Shown here piece by piece: positions 36,447 to 51,613 of a stretch of DNA of 64,000 nt. Source of the DNA: VAYN01 sp963702075 (lineage in GTDB: Bacteria > Actinomycetota > Thermoleophilia > Solirubrobacterales > 70-9); contig OY969703.1 in NCBI GenBank assembly GCA_963702075.1, forward strand, positions 2,604,001 to 2,668,000, written 5' to 3'. Numbering within the stretch: the stretch's first letter is position 1; each line of letters starts with the position of its first letter. A program made the translations under genes and the position numbers. The notes below the pieces were generated by a model. It was not told the origin of the DNA. It was given only the letters and a program-made list of their open reading frames with translations, and ran no database searches.

Positions 36447-36539
36447 GGGGACGGGGGATGGCCCTCGTTCTGACAAACGGCGGCCTAATTAGGCCGCCGT
36501 TTTGAGTATCCGCCAGCCCGAGGGCCATCCCCCGTCCCC
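36447..36539. repeat. Nested double-palindrome element, copy 2
   Basis: A perfect 21-bp outer repeat (36447-36467 with 36519-36539) encloses a perfect 28-nt inner palindrome (36475-36502) with TAATTA at its centre. Between them lie TTCTGAC on the rpsG side and TGAGTATCCGCCAGCC on the other. The single-stranded parts match copy 1 (13088-13180), but both stem sequences are different and remain fully complementary. Its orientation relative to the upstream ribosomal operon is the same as in copy 1. The distal half overlaps the inferred start of the gene at 36502. Confidence 0.9.
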
Positions 36540-37011
36540 CGACCGGCCGCTACTCGCCGTTGACATCGATGGGGTGATCAGTCTGTTTGGGTGGGAAGAG
36601 CGGCCGCCACTTACGCAGCTTCAGCTGGTTGATGGGGTGCCGCATTGCATCTCGCTGCCGGTTGGGGATCGATTGCTGCGGCTCTCGGAGCACTTTGAGC
36701 TGGTCTGGGCCAGTGGCTGGGAGGACAAAGCAAACTTCTATTTGCCGCAGTTGCTGGGATTGCCGGAGCTGCCTCATGTCTCCTTCGACATTGAGGCCCG
36801 CAGCGGCGGGGCACACTGGAAGCTCGCGGCGATCGAGAGCTACGCCGAGGACCGGGCCATCGCCTGGATCGACGACAACTTCGACGAGAGCTGTTACGAG
36901 TGGGCGGAGCGGCGCGCGTGGCCGACGCTGCTGGTCCCGACCGAGCCCCATCTCGGTCTCGAGGAGGGGCATGTCGAGGCGCTGAACGCCTGGGCTACCT
37001 CTCTACACTGA
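36502..37011 (+). CDS. HAD-like domain protein
   Basis: 169 residues if translation starts at TTG 36502. No ATG or GTG exists between this TTG and the conserved motif LLAVDIDGVIS (DxDGV, HAD motif I). Further motifs are VWASGWED (motif II-like) and the acidic IAWIDDNFDE (motif IV). Such proteins are usually phosphatases; the substrate is unknown. The first 13 codons lie inside the palindromic element, so the start region has been shaped by that repeat or the true start is non-standard. Confidence 0.7.
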   Translation: MSIRQPEGHPPSPDRPLLAVDIDGVISLFGWEERPPLTQLQLVDGVPHCISLPVGDRLLRLSEHFELVWASGWEDKANFYLPQLLGLPELPHVSFDIEARSGGAHWKLAAIESYAEDRAIAWIDDNFDESCYEWAERRAWPTLLVPTEPHLGLEEGHVEALNAWATSLH

Positions 37012-37015
37012 GTGA

Positions 37016-37351
37016 ATGACGGGGTTCTGGCCGATCTTCTTCCTGCTCGTGGTCCTCAAGATCCCTGTTCTGGGGTCGCTTTGGCTCGTCTACTGGGCGG
37101 CCAAGCAGCACGACGAACCGGAGGCGGCGACCGACGAGGGCGGTGGCGGCGGCAAACGCCGGCGCCCGCAACCGCGACTGCCCCGCGGCCCACGTCGCGG
37201 TCCTCACGGCGGCGGTGCCGCGGTGCCGGCGCCTCCTTGCCCGCCCGGCGGACGCACCCGCGTGGTCAAGCCGACTGCGCAACCCGCTTTCGCTCGCGCC
37301 GGATCTCGCGCAGGTAGGGATGGAAGTCAACCTCGACGGTATGACGCTTAG
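37016..37351 (+). CDS. Small single-pass membrane protein
   Basis: 111 residues from ATG 37016, 4 nt after the previous stop. An N-terminal hydrophobic segment (MTGFWPIFFLLVVLKIPVLG) is followed by SLWLVYWAAKQHDEP, then a Pro/Arg/Gly-rich cytoplasmic-type tail. The N-terminal half resembles small actinobacterial membrane proteins of unknown function. The tail overlaps the 3' end of the monooxygenase by 86 nt, so its last third may be less constrained. Confidence 0.6.
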   Translation: MTGFWPIFFLLVVLKIPVLGSLWLVYWAAKQHDEPEAATDEGGGGGKRRRPQPRLPRGPRRGPHGGGAAVPAPPCPPGGRTRVVKPTAQPAFARAGSRAGRDGSQPRRYDA

Positions 37352-38588
37352 AGGCAACGAAGCGCTTCGCCTGCTTCCTTTCCTCGCTCGCGATCTCCCG
37401 CTTCATCTCCCCCGCCGGCGGTAGCTGCGCCCGACCGCCGAGCAGGTCGGCGACCCATTCCGCCTGCGCCTCGGCCAGCGGCATGATCGGGCCGAGCGGC
37501 TGGATGAAGCCGATGAAGTAAAGCCCCGAGCGCTTGACCGAGACGACACGCCGGTAGAGGGGCAGTCTGTTCTCCGGCGCCGAGAGCACCTTCGGATCGA
37601 AGAAGGGGAAGGTGATCTTGTAGCCCGTGCAGTAGACGACGAGGTCGATCTCCTCGGCGCTGCCGTCGACGAAGCGGACGTTGCGGCCGCCGGCGAAGCG
37701 CTCGATGTTCGGCTTGACCGCGATGTCGCCGTGGCCCAACCGGGGCAGAAGCTCCGAGGATACGGTCGGGTGGGCCTCGAAGAGCTTGTGGTCGGGCTTG
37801 GGCAGCCCGTAGGTCTCCATGTCCCCGGCGGCGATCTCGAGCCCTTTCATCGCGAAGAAGCGCTGCACCGAGAGCGGCAGGTAGGACGCCAGCGGGTGGA
37901 CCGCCTCGTCGATCGGCTTGCCGTTCAGGTACTTCGGCAGCACGTAGGCGCCGCGGCGCACCGCGAGGAAGGTCTTATCGGCGATCCGCGAGGACTCGAC
38001 GGCGATATCGGTCGCCGAGTTACCGAGGCCGAGCACGAGGACGCGCTTGCCGCGCAGGACGTCGGGCTCGCGGTAGTGGTGGGCGTGGAGCTGCTCGCCC
38101 TCGAACTCCTCGGAGCCGGGGAAAGCGGGCTCGGGCCAGCGCGGGTCCCAATGGTGACCGTTGGCCACGAGGACAGCCCGGTAGCGCTCGGTCGCCTCCG
38201 CCCCGCTCTCCGCCTTCGTCGTCACCGCCCACTCTCCGTCGGCCGGCGCGACCTTCGTCACCTCGGTGCGGAAGCTGATCTGCTCCCGCAGACCGAAGTG
38301 ATCGGCGAATTCGTCGAAGTAGGCCGCCATCTGGAAGTGGTCCGGATAGTCCGGGAAGTGATCCGGCATCGGCAGGCTCTTGAACGCCATCACCCGCCGC
38401 GAGGTGTTGATGTGCAGCGAGCGGTAGGCCGACGACATCCCGTTGTCGTTTTCGAAACGCCAGTTGCCGCCGATCTGCGAACCCTTCTCGAAGCAGTCGA
38501 AAGGGATCCCACGCGCGTTCAGCACCTGGGCGGCGACGATCCCGGAGCTGCCGGCGCCGATGATGCAGACCTTCTGCGTCGCGGACAT
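37266..38588 (-). CDS. Flavin-containing monooxygenase
   Basis: 440 residues from ATG 38588 (a longer frame to 38645 is unsupported). The FAD-binding GAGSSG is at 10-15. The FMO fingerprint occurs as FEGEQLHAHHYREP, and the NADPH motif as LGLGNSATDIAVE. The C-terminal part has VVYCTGYKITFPFF. It would use NADPH and O2 to oxygenate a nucleophilic N or S, or act as a Baeyer-Villiger enzyme. The substrate is not deducible. It lies downstream of rpoC on the same strand but beyond a strong hairpin. Confidence 0.88.
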   Translation of the reverse strand: MSATQKVCIIGAGSSGIVAAQVLNARGIPFDCFEKGSQIGGNWRFENDNGMSSAYRSLHINTSRRVMAFKSLPMPDHFPDYPDHFQMAAYFDEFADHFGLREQISFRTEVTKVAPADGEWAVTTKAESGAEATERYRAVLVANGHHWDPRWPEPAFPGSEEFEGEQLHAHHYREPDVLRGKRVLVLGLGNSATDIAVESSRIADKTFLAVRRGAYVLPKYLNGKPIDEAVHPLASYLPLSVQRFFAMKGLEIAAGDMETYGLPKPDHKLFEAHPTVSSELLPRLGHGDIAVKPNIERFAGGRNVRFVDGSAEEIDLVVYCTGYKITFPFFDPKVLSAPENRLPLYRRVVSVKRSGLYFIGFIQPLGPIMPLAEAQAEWVADLLGGRAQLPPAGEMKREIASEERKQAKRFVASKRHTVEVDFHPYLREIRRERKRVAQSA

Positions 38589-38647
38589 GCGGGGCAATCT
38601 AACGAACTGGCTGCCTGGCCAGAAGCTCGGTCGCGGCAGCTTCAACC

Positions 38648-38690
38648 AAACGCCGAGCGGTCGGGATTGGGTCCCGACCGCTCGGCGTTT
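38648..38690 (-). terminator. Long hairpin terminator after rpoC
   Basis: A perfect 19-bp stem (38648-38666 with 38672-38690) with a 5-nt loop, bounded by AAA and TTT, lies 37 nt past the rpoC stop. It separates the rpmG-rpoC transcription unit from the monooxygenase. The T-tract is only three residues, so efficiency is uncertain, but the stem is very stable. Confidence 0.7.
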
Positions 38691-38726
38691 GAGAAGCGAA
38701 CCCTCACCGCGGGCTCTTCGGACTAC

Positions 38727-46336
<7,610 letters not shown>

Positions 46337-46453
46337 AGTCGGCGACTCCTCGGACGGTCAGAGGGACGTGGATACAGCGCAAATCTGGGCAGGGGAACTC
46401 AAATGGCGCGCGACGGCGGAAAATAACATACCGCCGCCGGCGCCTTCAAGTTT

Positions 46454-46478
46454 GGCTTCCCGAGCGGGCTCGGGAGCC
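46454..46478 (-). terminator. Attenuator-like hairpin between rplL and rpoB
   Basis: Just after the rplL stop, the minus strand has GGCTCCCGAG-CCCG-CTCGGGAAGCC, a stem of about 10 bp with one bulge. There is no T-run. In other bacteria this gap holds a partial terminator or an RNase III site that lowers rpoBC relative to rplJL; the position matches, the function is inferred. Confidence 0.45.
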
Positions 46479-46490
46479 CCGGTCGAAGCC

Positions 46491-46883
46491 CTAGGCGAGC
46501 TCGACGGTGGCCCCGGCCTCCTCGAGTTCAGCTTTGAGTTTGTCGGCCTCGTCGCGTTCGACACCCTCTTTGATCGCTTTCGGGGCCTCGTCGACCAGCG
46601 CCTTCGCCTCTTTGAGGCCGAGGCCGGTCGCGGAACGAACCACCTTGATGACCGGGACTTTCTGCCCGCCCACCTCTTTGAGGACGACGTCGACGGTCGA
46701 GGACTCTTCGGCGCCACCGCCTTCGTCGCCGCCACCGGCGGCGGCGGCCGGGGCCGCGGCCGCTACGGCCGTCGCGGAAACGCCGAACTCCTCCTCGAGC
46801 GCTTTGATCCGCTCGGAGAGCTCGAGGACCGAGATGCCTTTCAGCTCCTCGATCCAGTCCTCGGTTGAAGTCTTGGTTGCCAT
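46491..46883 (-). CDS. rplL: 50S ribosomal protein L7/L12
   Basis: 130 residues. An N-terminal dimerisation helix (DWIEELKGISVLELSERIKA) is followed by the Ala/Gly hinge, then the C-terminal domain with VPVIKVVRSATGLGLKEAKA and EGVERDEADKLKAELEEAGA. It forms the stalk that recruits translation GTPases via L10. It lies 6 nt after rplJ. Confidence 0.98.
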   Translation of the reverse strand: MATKTSTEDWIEELKGISVLELSERIKALEEEFGVSATAVAAAAPAAAAGGGDEGGGAEESSTVDVVLKEVGGQKVPVIKVVRSATGLGLKEAKALVDEAPKAIKEGVERDEADKLKAELEEAGATVELA

Positions 46884-46889
46884 CAGTCG

Positions 46890-47636
46890 CTACCCCTCTT
46901 CCTCGTTTGAATCTGAAGTTTCTTTGTCTGAAGTCTCTGCCTCGGGCTCCGGCTCCTCGGCGGCCTCTTCGGCTTTCTCAGCTTTCCCCTCCTCCGGGGC
47001 AGCCTCGTCTGCCTCCTCGGCCTCTGCCGTGGGTGGCGACGATGCGGGATCGTCGCCGGTCGGCGGCGAGGTCGTATCGGAGACAGGACCCGCGGCCCCA
47101 GCGGCTGGCGCCTCTCCGGTCACCAACCCTTTCTCCGCGATCTGCCCGAGCTGCAACGCCAAACCCTGGATCATGCTGCCGAGGCCGCGGACCAGGCCCG
47201 TAAGCGGGCTGGCGACGACGCCGGCAAGCTGGCCGTTGAGCACATCGCGGCCGGGCAGTTTGGCGATCGATTTGAACGCGCCCTCGTCGAGCGAGGTCTT
47301 GTCCATGAAGCCCCCCTTGTAAGTGAGGACTTCGTGCTCTTTGTTGAAGGTCGTGATCGCTTTCGCGGCCTGGGCGGTGTCGCCGCGGACGAAGGTGAGC
47401 GCGGTCGGCCCCTGCAGCAGCTCCGGCAGCCGCTCCTCGCCGACCTGGTCGGCGGCGATTTTCGTCAGCCGGTTTTTGACGATGCGGAAGCTGGCGTCGG
47501 CTTCGCGAAGCTTCGAGCGCAGCTCGGCCGCCTGGGGGACGCTGATACCGCGGTAATCGACAGCGAAGATCGCCTCAGATTCCTCGATCTGGGCGGCGAT
47601 CTCTTGTATGGCTGCGGACTTTTCTTCGCGGTTCAT
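46890..47636 (-). CDS. rplJ: 50S ribosomal protein L10 with long acidic C-terminal tail
   Basis: 248 residues; typical L10 is about 165-180. The core has VDYRGISVPQAAELRSKLRE, FRIVKNRLTKIA and the L12-binding helix region ending IQGLALQLGQIAEKG. The tail from about residue 173 is Ala/Glu/Pro-rich. Residues 180-207 derive from the 84-bp repeat also found in rpsE, and the last 25 residues are very acidic. Because the L12-binding helix of L10 lies at the C terminus, the tail extends beyond it toward solvent (inference). Confidence 0.96.
   Translation of the reverse strand: MNREEKSAAIQEIAAQIEESEAIFAVDYRGISVPQAAELRSKLREADASFRIVKNRLTKIAADQVGEERLPELLQGPTALTFVRGDTAQAAKAITTFNKEHEVLTYKGGFMDKTSLDEGAFKSIAKLPGRDVLNGQLAGVVASPLTGLVRGLGSMIQGLALQLGQIAEKGLVTGEAPAAGAAGPVSDTTSPPTGDDPASSPPTAEAEEADEAAPEEGKAEKAEEAAEEPEPEAETSDKETSDSNEEEG
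47016..47099 (-). repeat. 84-bp palindrome-rich repeat inside rplJ (copy B)
   Basis: Differs from 21895-21978 at two positions only. It encodes residues 180-207 of L10 in the same frame as in S5. The A-to-G change breaks one base pair of the first hairpin (TCGCCGCC with GGCGACGA), whereas the second hairpin (GGCGACGAT with ATCGTCGCC) is intact. The flanks on both sides show no extended identity between rpsE and rplJ. Confidence 0.88.
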
Positions 47637-47704
47637 GGTCTCACCTGCACCGGGCTTCTAGAGCTTGCGCTCTGCCGGTGGTCTCCGGTTAGCGGCGACG
47701 CAGT
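47637..47704 (-). promoter_or_regulatory. Probable L10 leader (autoregulatory) upstream of rplJ
   Basis: The 68-nt gap between rplA and rplJ contains a hairpin with a GNRA-type GCAA loop (AGAGC-GCAA-GCTCT, 47673-47660), preceded by CCGGAGACCACCGG and followed by CCGGTGCAGGTG before the ATG. The position matches the L10-L12 binding leader that represses rplJL translation in many bacteria. I have not fitted it to a covariance model. Confidence 0.45.
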
Positions 47705-48448
47705 TTAGGCGGTTACCGGCTCCGGTGCGGTCTCGGAGCCGGCTCCAGCGCTATCGCGGTCGACTTTGGCGGTGGCATCGACGCGAATGCCGGGACCCAT
47801 CGTCGTCGCCAGGGTTGCAGAGACGATGTATTTGCCCTTGGCGGCAGCGGGCTTAGCCCGCACGATCTCCTCGATAACGGTCTGGTAGTTCTCCAGCAGC
47901 TTGTCCCCGTCGAAGCTAGCCTTGCCGATAGCCATGTGGATGATCGCCTGGCGGTCGGTTCGATATTCGACTTTGCCCGACTTGGAGTCGGCGACGGCCT
48001 TCTCGACGTCGTCGGTGACGGTGCCGACCTTCGGGTTCGGCATCAGGCCTTGCGGGCCGAGCACGCGGCCGAGCTGGCCGACGCCTTTCATCATCTCCGG
48101 AGTCGAGATCGCGACGTCGAAGCCGGTCCAGCCCTCCTGGACTTTCTCGACCAAATCCTGACCGCCGACGAAGTCCGCACCGGCGGCCTCGGCGTCACGC
48201 GCCTGCTGGCCCTGCGCGAAGACGGCGACGGTGACGTCCTTGCCAAGTCCGTGCGGCAGCGCCAGGGTGCCGCGCAGCTGCTCGTCGGCGTGGCGGACGT
48301 TGACCCCGAGCAGAACGTGCAGCTCGACCGTCTCGTCGAATTTGACGCTGGCGGTCTCTTTGATCAGCGCGATCGCCTCGGCCGGCGGGTAGGCGCGGTC
48401 GCGGTCGACCTTGTCGTACTGGGCGCGGAATCGTTTGCCGTGGGCCAT
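47705..48448 (-). CDS. rplA: 50S ribosomal protein L1
   Basis: 247 residues. KRFRAQYDKVDRDRAYPPAE, VDFVGGQDLVEKVQEGWTGF, and LGPQGLMPNPKVGTVTDDV identify L1. L1 forms the E-site stalk and in E. coli represses the rplKA operon. The last 15 residues are an extra Ala/Glu/Thr-rich end. It follows rplK by 9 nt. Confidence 0.97.
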   Translation of the reverse strand: MAHGKRFRAQYDKVDRDRAYPPAEAIALIKETASVKFDETVELHVLLGVNVRHADEQLRGTLALPHGLGKDVTVAVFAQGQQARDAEAAGADFVGGQDLVEKVQEGWTGFDVAISTPEMMKGVGQLGRVLGPQGLMPNPKVGTVTDDVEKAVADSKSGKVEYRTDRQAIIHMAIGKASFDGDKLLENYQTVIEEIVRAKPAAAKGKYIVSATLATTMGPGIRVDATAKVDRDSAGAGSETAPEPVTA

Positions 48449-48457
48449 GAAGTTCTC

Positions 48458-48880
48458 CTAGGCGACGTCGACGCCCATCGAGCGGGCGGTGCCGGCGATG
48501 ATTTTCTTCGCGGCGTCGATGTCGTTGGCGTTGAGGTCGGGCATCTTCCGTTCGGCGATCTCCTGGATCTGTGCTTCTGAGATCGTGCCGACCTTGTTCA
48601 CGTGCGGCTCGCCCGAGCCCTTCGGGATTTTGATCGCTTCCTTGATCAGGACGGCGGCCGGCGGCGTCTTGGTGACGAAGGTGAAGGAACGGTCCTCGTA
48701 GACCGTGATTTCAACCGGGATGATCGTCCCGCCCTCACCCTGGGTCTGGGCATTGAAGGCTTTGCAGAAGTCCATGATGTTGACGCCGTGCTGACCCAGG
48801 GCCGGGCCGACCGGCGGCGCCGGGTTGGCGTTGCCCGCCTGGATCTGCAGCTTGATGACAGTGAGGGTTTTCTTCGCCAT
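48458..48880 (-). CDS. rplK: 50S ribosomal protein L11
   Basis: 140 residues. LQIQAGNANPAPPVGPALGQ, the Pro-rich N-terminal hinge of L11, is followed by HGVNIMDFCKAFNAQT and the rRNA-binding C-terminal domain ending IIAGTARSMGVDVA. It binds the GTPase-associated region of 23S rRNA, the thiostrepton site. It lies 33 nt after nusG. Confidence 0.97.
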   Translation of the reverse strand: MAKKTLTVIKLQIQAGNANPAPPVGPALGQHGVNIMDFCKAFNAQTQGEGGTIIPVEITVYEDRSFTFVTKTPPAAVLIKEAIKIPKGSGEPHVNKVGTISEAQIQEIAERKMPDLNANDIDAAKKIIAGTARSMGVDVA

Positions 48881-48913
48881 GAGGGGTTCGGGAGGGTAGC
48901 GGTCTTTTGCGAC

Positions 48914-49438
48914 CTAGATCTTCTTGACCTGGTCGTAGCCGACCTCGACCGGGGTCTCGCGGCCGAAGATCGAGACCAACACCTTGAGTTTGGCGGCATC
49001 CTCGTTGATCTCGGCAATCTCGCCGGAGAAGTCAGAGAGCGGGCCGGAGATGACTTTGACCGATTCGCCGATCGCGAACTGAGCCTGGGTGCGCGGTCGC
49101 TCGGCAGTCTCGCGGTGGAGCAGGCGGTCGACCTCCGGTTTGGAGAGCGGCACCGGCTTGTTGCGCTCGGCGCCGACGAAGCTGGTCACGCCGGGGGTGT
49201 TTTTCACCAAGCTCCAGGCCTCGTCGGTCATCTCCATGTTGACGAGGATGTAGCCGGGCATCGTGTTTTTCGTCTTCGACTCTTTTTTCCCGTCCTTCAT
49301 GACGGAGACCTCTTCGGTGGGGACGACGACCTGCCGCACATTGCGGTTCTGGCTCATCGTCTCCACCCGGTGCTCGAGGTTGTGCTTGACCTTGTTCTCG
49401 TGCCCGGAGTAGGTGTTAATCACGTACCAGCGATACAT
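48914..49438 (-). CDS. nusG: Transcription termination/antitermination factor NusG
   Basis: 174 residues. The NGN domain has WYVINTYSGHENKVKHNLEH and PGYILVNMEM. The KOW domain at the C terminus has IGESVKVISGPLSDFSGEIA. It binds RNA polymerase and either Rho or S10. Short for an actinobacterial NusG, as it lacks the long N-terminal extension often seen there. It lies between secE and rplK, the standard order. Confidence 0.96.
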   Translation of the reverse strand: MYRWYVINTYSGHENKVKHNLEHRVETMSQNRNVRQVVVPTEEVSVMKDGKKESKTKNTMPGYILVNMEMTDEAWSLVKNTPGVTSFVGAERNKPVPLSKPEVDRLLHRETAERPRTQAQFAIGESVKVISGPLSDFSGEIAEINEDAAKLKVLVSIFGRETPVEVGYDQVKKI

Positions 49439-49467
49439 CTATTAGAAGCCTTTTGTTCGGGATCCCG

Positions 49468-49986
49468 CTAGAGGATCTGCTTGATGAGCCAGTTGAAAGC
49501 CGCATCGAGGGCGCCCAGGTAGGCAGCCGCGACGGCCACGAAGAGGATGGTGACGGCCGTGGCCTGAACCAGGGTCTCCCGGTCTGGCCACTGGACCTTC
49601 TTCAGCTCCTGCCAACAGGATATGAGGAAGCCGATGAAGCCGGTCCGCTGGCGCTCGGCTTTCGCCTGCTTTTGCTTTTTGTCGAGCTGCTGGCGCTCGC
49701 GCCGCTTCTGCTCGTCGCGCTTGCGCTTTTCCGCTTCCTTGGCAGCCTTTGCTTCGGCGCGGCGGGCGGAACGGGGCTTGGGAGCGTCGGGGGTCTCGAG
49801 CTGCGACTCGGGGGCGCCGGCGGCAATCCCCATCTCGACCGCCTCGACCTCGGCTACCTCCCCAGAGACCGGGACCTGCGTGTCGTGCTGAGCCTGCGAG
49901 GGGCTCTCATGGCCGCGCGGGCGTTTCCCCTGTTCGGCTTCCCGAGCCCGGCGCTCGGCCTTGCGCTGTGCACGGGTTTTCGCCAT
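49468..49986 (-). CDS. secE: Preprotein translocase subunit SecE with long charged N-terminal extension
   Basis: 172 residues; the functional part is the last 65 or so: FISCWQELKKVQWPDRETL-like amphipathic helix then one transmembrane helix (VTILFVAVAAAYLGALDAAF). Residues 1-105 are basic/acidic with a coiled-coil (KAAKEAEKRKRDEQKRRER). SecE clamps the SecY channel. It lies between rpmG and nusG. Confidence 0.92.
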   Translation of the reverse strand: MAKTRAQRKAERRAREAEQGKRPRGHESPSQAQHDTQVPVSGEVAEVEAVEMGIAAGAPESQLETPDAPKPRSARRAEAKAAKEAEKRKRDEQKRRERQQLDKKQKQAKAERQRTGFIGFLISCWQELKKVQWPDRETLVQATAVTILFVAVAAAYLGALDAAFNWLIKQIL

Positions 49987-49992
49987 CGGGAA

Positions 49993-50157
49993 CTACCTGG
50001 TCTCTTTGTGCGCGGTGTGACGGCCGCACCAGCGGCAGAACTTCCGCATCTCGATGCGGTCGGGCGTATTGCGCCGCGACTTGTTGGTCTGATAGTTGCG
50101 ACGCTTGCAGTCTTCGCAAGCCATCGTCACCGCGATGCGGACATCTCCGCGAGCCAT
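49993..50157 (-). CDS. rpmG: 50S ribosomal protein L33
   Basis: 54 codons from ATG 50157 to TAG 49993. The protein starts MARGDVRIAVTMACEDCKRR and ends WCGRHTAHKETR. The zinc ligands are two CxxC pairs (CEDC and CRWC). It is the first gene of the rpmG-secE-nusG-rplK... cluster. The upstream 50158-50367 gap holds an 8-bp hairpin (50266-50291), CGTTACA direct repeats and an AT-rich stretch (50310-50330), but no convincing promoter. Confidence 0.95.
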   Translation of the reverse strand: MARGDVRIAVTMACEDCKRRNYQTNKSRRNTPDRIEMRKFCRWCGRHTAHKETR

Positions 50158-50367
50158 CTTCTCCCTCGTTCCGTGCCTGAGGTAGTCGTTACAGAAGCCG
50201 TTACAAAAAACAAACCCCGGGCCGAAGCGCGAGGCTGAGCGAAGGATAGCGCCCGGCGACGCCCAGTGACTGGCAGCCGGGACCCAGTCACAGAGGTTCT
50301 CCACGTATTACCCAATTTTTTGTAAAGTCGTTTTCTAGCCAAAGTTTGCGGGCACTTCGGAGGCCAG

Positions 50368-51603
50368 ATGCGCGAGGCGATCGATAACGGCGGCGGTCTC
50401 TATGACCGCGACAGCTTTGTGGAAGCGGTGGAAGAGCGGATCCTCGATCCCTTTCACGCCGAGCAGCCAGGGGCGCTCCTGCTCCTCGACATCGACTCCT
50501 TCCACATCGTCAACGACTCCTTGGGGCACGAGGCGGGCGACCGCCTGCTGGAGACGGTGGCGGCGGCGCTGCGCCAGGAGTCGCGCGCCGACGACCTGCC
50601 GGCCCGCATCTGCGCCGACGAATTCGGCCTGCTGCTGCCACGCGCCACGCCGATGCAGGCGACCGCAACCGCGGAGCGGCTGATCGCGCTGGTGCGAGAG
50701 CGCGGCCAACCGGCCGTCGGGGCCAGCGTCGGGATCGCGACTTTCGGCGGCAGCGGTGAGGAAGTCACCGCCGAAGGGCTGATGATCGCCGCCGACATCG
50801 CCCTCTGCGAAGCAAAGGAAGCGGGCGGCGGCCGCGCGGTCGAGGCCGCCAACGGCCCTAACCTCAAACTGACCTGGGCCGATCGCATTCGCGAGGCCAT
50901 CGACAAGCAGCGGATCGTTGTCTACGCGCAGCCGATCTTCGATTTGCGGAAGGAGTGCGTAGCGCGGGAGGAGCTGCTGGTGCGGATGCTCGACGAGAAC
51001 GACGACGTCATCCCCCCATCCTCCTTCCTGCCGACCGCCGAGCGGCTTGGCCTGATCACGGAGATCGACCGTTTGGTCTTGGCGAAGGCGGTCGAGCTGG
51101 CGGGCCGTTCGCAGCCGATCGCGGTCAACGTGAGCGGCGCCTCACTCTCGGACCCGCGGCTGATCGCCGACGTGCGGGCGGCGATCGCGGACGGGCTCAA
51201 TCCGGCTTGGCTCGATTTCGAGATCACCGAGACGGCGGCGATCTCGAACATGGACCACGCTCGGGCCTTCGCGCTGGCTGTCACCGAGATGGGTTGCGGC
51301 CTTGGTCTCGACGACTTCGGCACCGGCTTCAGCTCGTTCAGCTACCTGAAAGAACTGCCGATCCAGCACCTGAAGATCGACATCGATTTCATCCGCGAGC
51401 TGCCGCGCTCCCCCACCGACCAGCGGCTCGTCCAGGCGCTGGTCCAGTTCGCCAAGGCGTTCGGCCAGGAGACGGTTGCCGAGGGGATCGAGGACGCGGA
51501 GACCCTGGCGCTGGTGCGGGTGTTCGAGATCGACTACGCGCAGGGATTCCACATCGGCGAACCGGCGCTGGTCGAGAGCAGCAAGGCGGCGGCGGCCGCC
51601 TGA
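50368..51603 (+). CDS. GGDEF/EAL-domain protein (degenerate GGDEF)
   Basis: 411 residues, strong ribosome site (CGGAGG). The GGDEF-like domain (about 30-160) has LLLDIDSFHIVNDSLGHEAG, but the signature is CADEF (82-86) instead of GGDEF, so cyclase activity is doubtful. The EAL domain (about 175-405) has EEL at 201-203, then DDFGTGFSSFSYLKELPIQH and AEGIEDAETL, with most Mg-binding residues retained, so c-di-GMP hydrolysis is likely. No transmembrane or sensor domain precedes it. Confidence 0.87.
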   Translation: MREAIDNGGGLYDRDSFVEAVEERILDPFHAEQPGALLLLDIDSFHIVNDSLGHEAGDRLLETVAAALRQESRADDLPARICADEFGLLLPRATPMQATATAERLIALVRERGQPAVGASVGIATFGGSGEEVTAEGLMIAADIALCEAKEAGGGRAVEAANGPNLKLTWADRIREAIDKQRIVVYAQPIFDLRKECVAREELLVRMLDENDDVIPPSSFLPTAERLGLITEIDRLVLAKAVELAGRSQPIAVNVSGASLSDPRLIADVRAAIADGLNPAWLDFEITETAAISNMDHARAFALAVTEMGCGLGLDDFGTGFSSFSYLKELPIQHLKIDIDFIRELPRSPTDQRLVQALVQFAKAFGQETVAEGIEDAETLALVRVFEIDYAQGFHIGEPALVESSKAAAAA

Positions 51604-51613
51604 TCGAGGTGCT

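Noticed and set aside
37012..37317. Alternative plus-strand frame beginning at GTG 37012
   Set aside because: The frame from ATG 37016 gives a clean transmembrane segment; the GTG frame gives only Arg/Ala-rich shadow sequence.
50305..50330. TTTACA...TAATAC on the minus strand as the rpmG promoter
   Set aside because: The spacing is about 10 nt, incompatible with a sigma-70 promoter.
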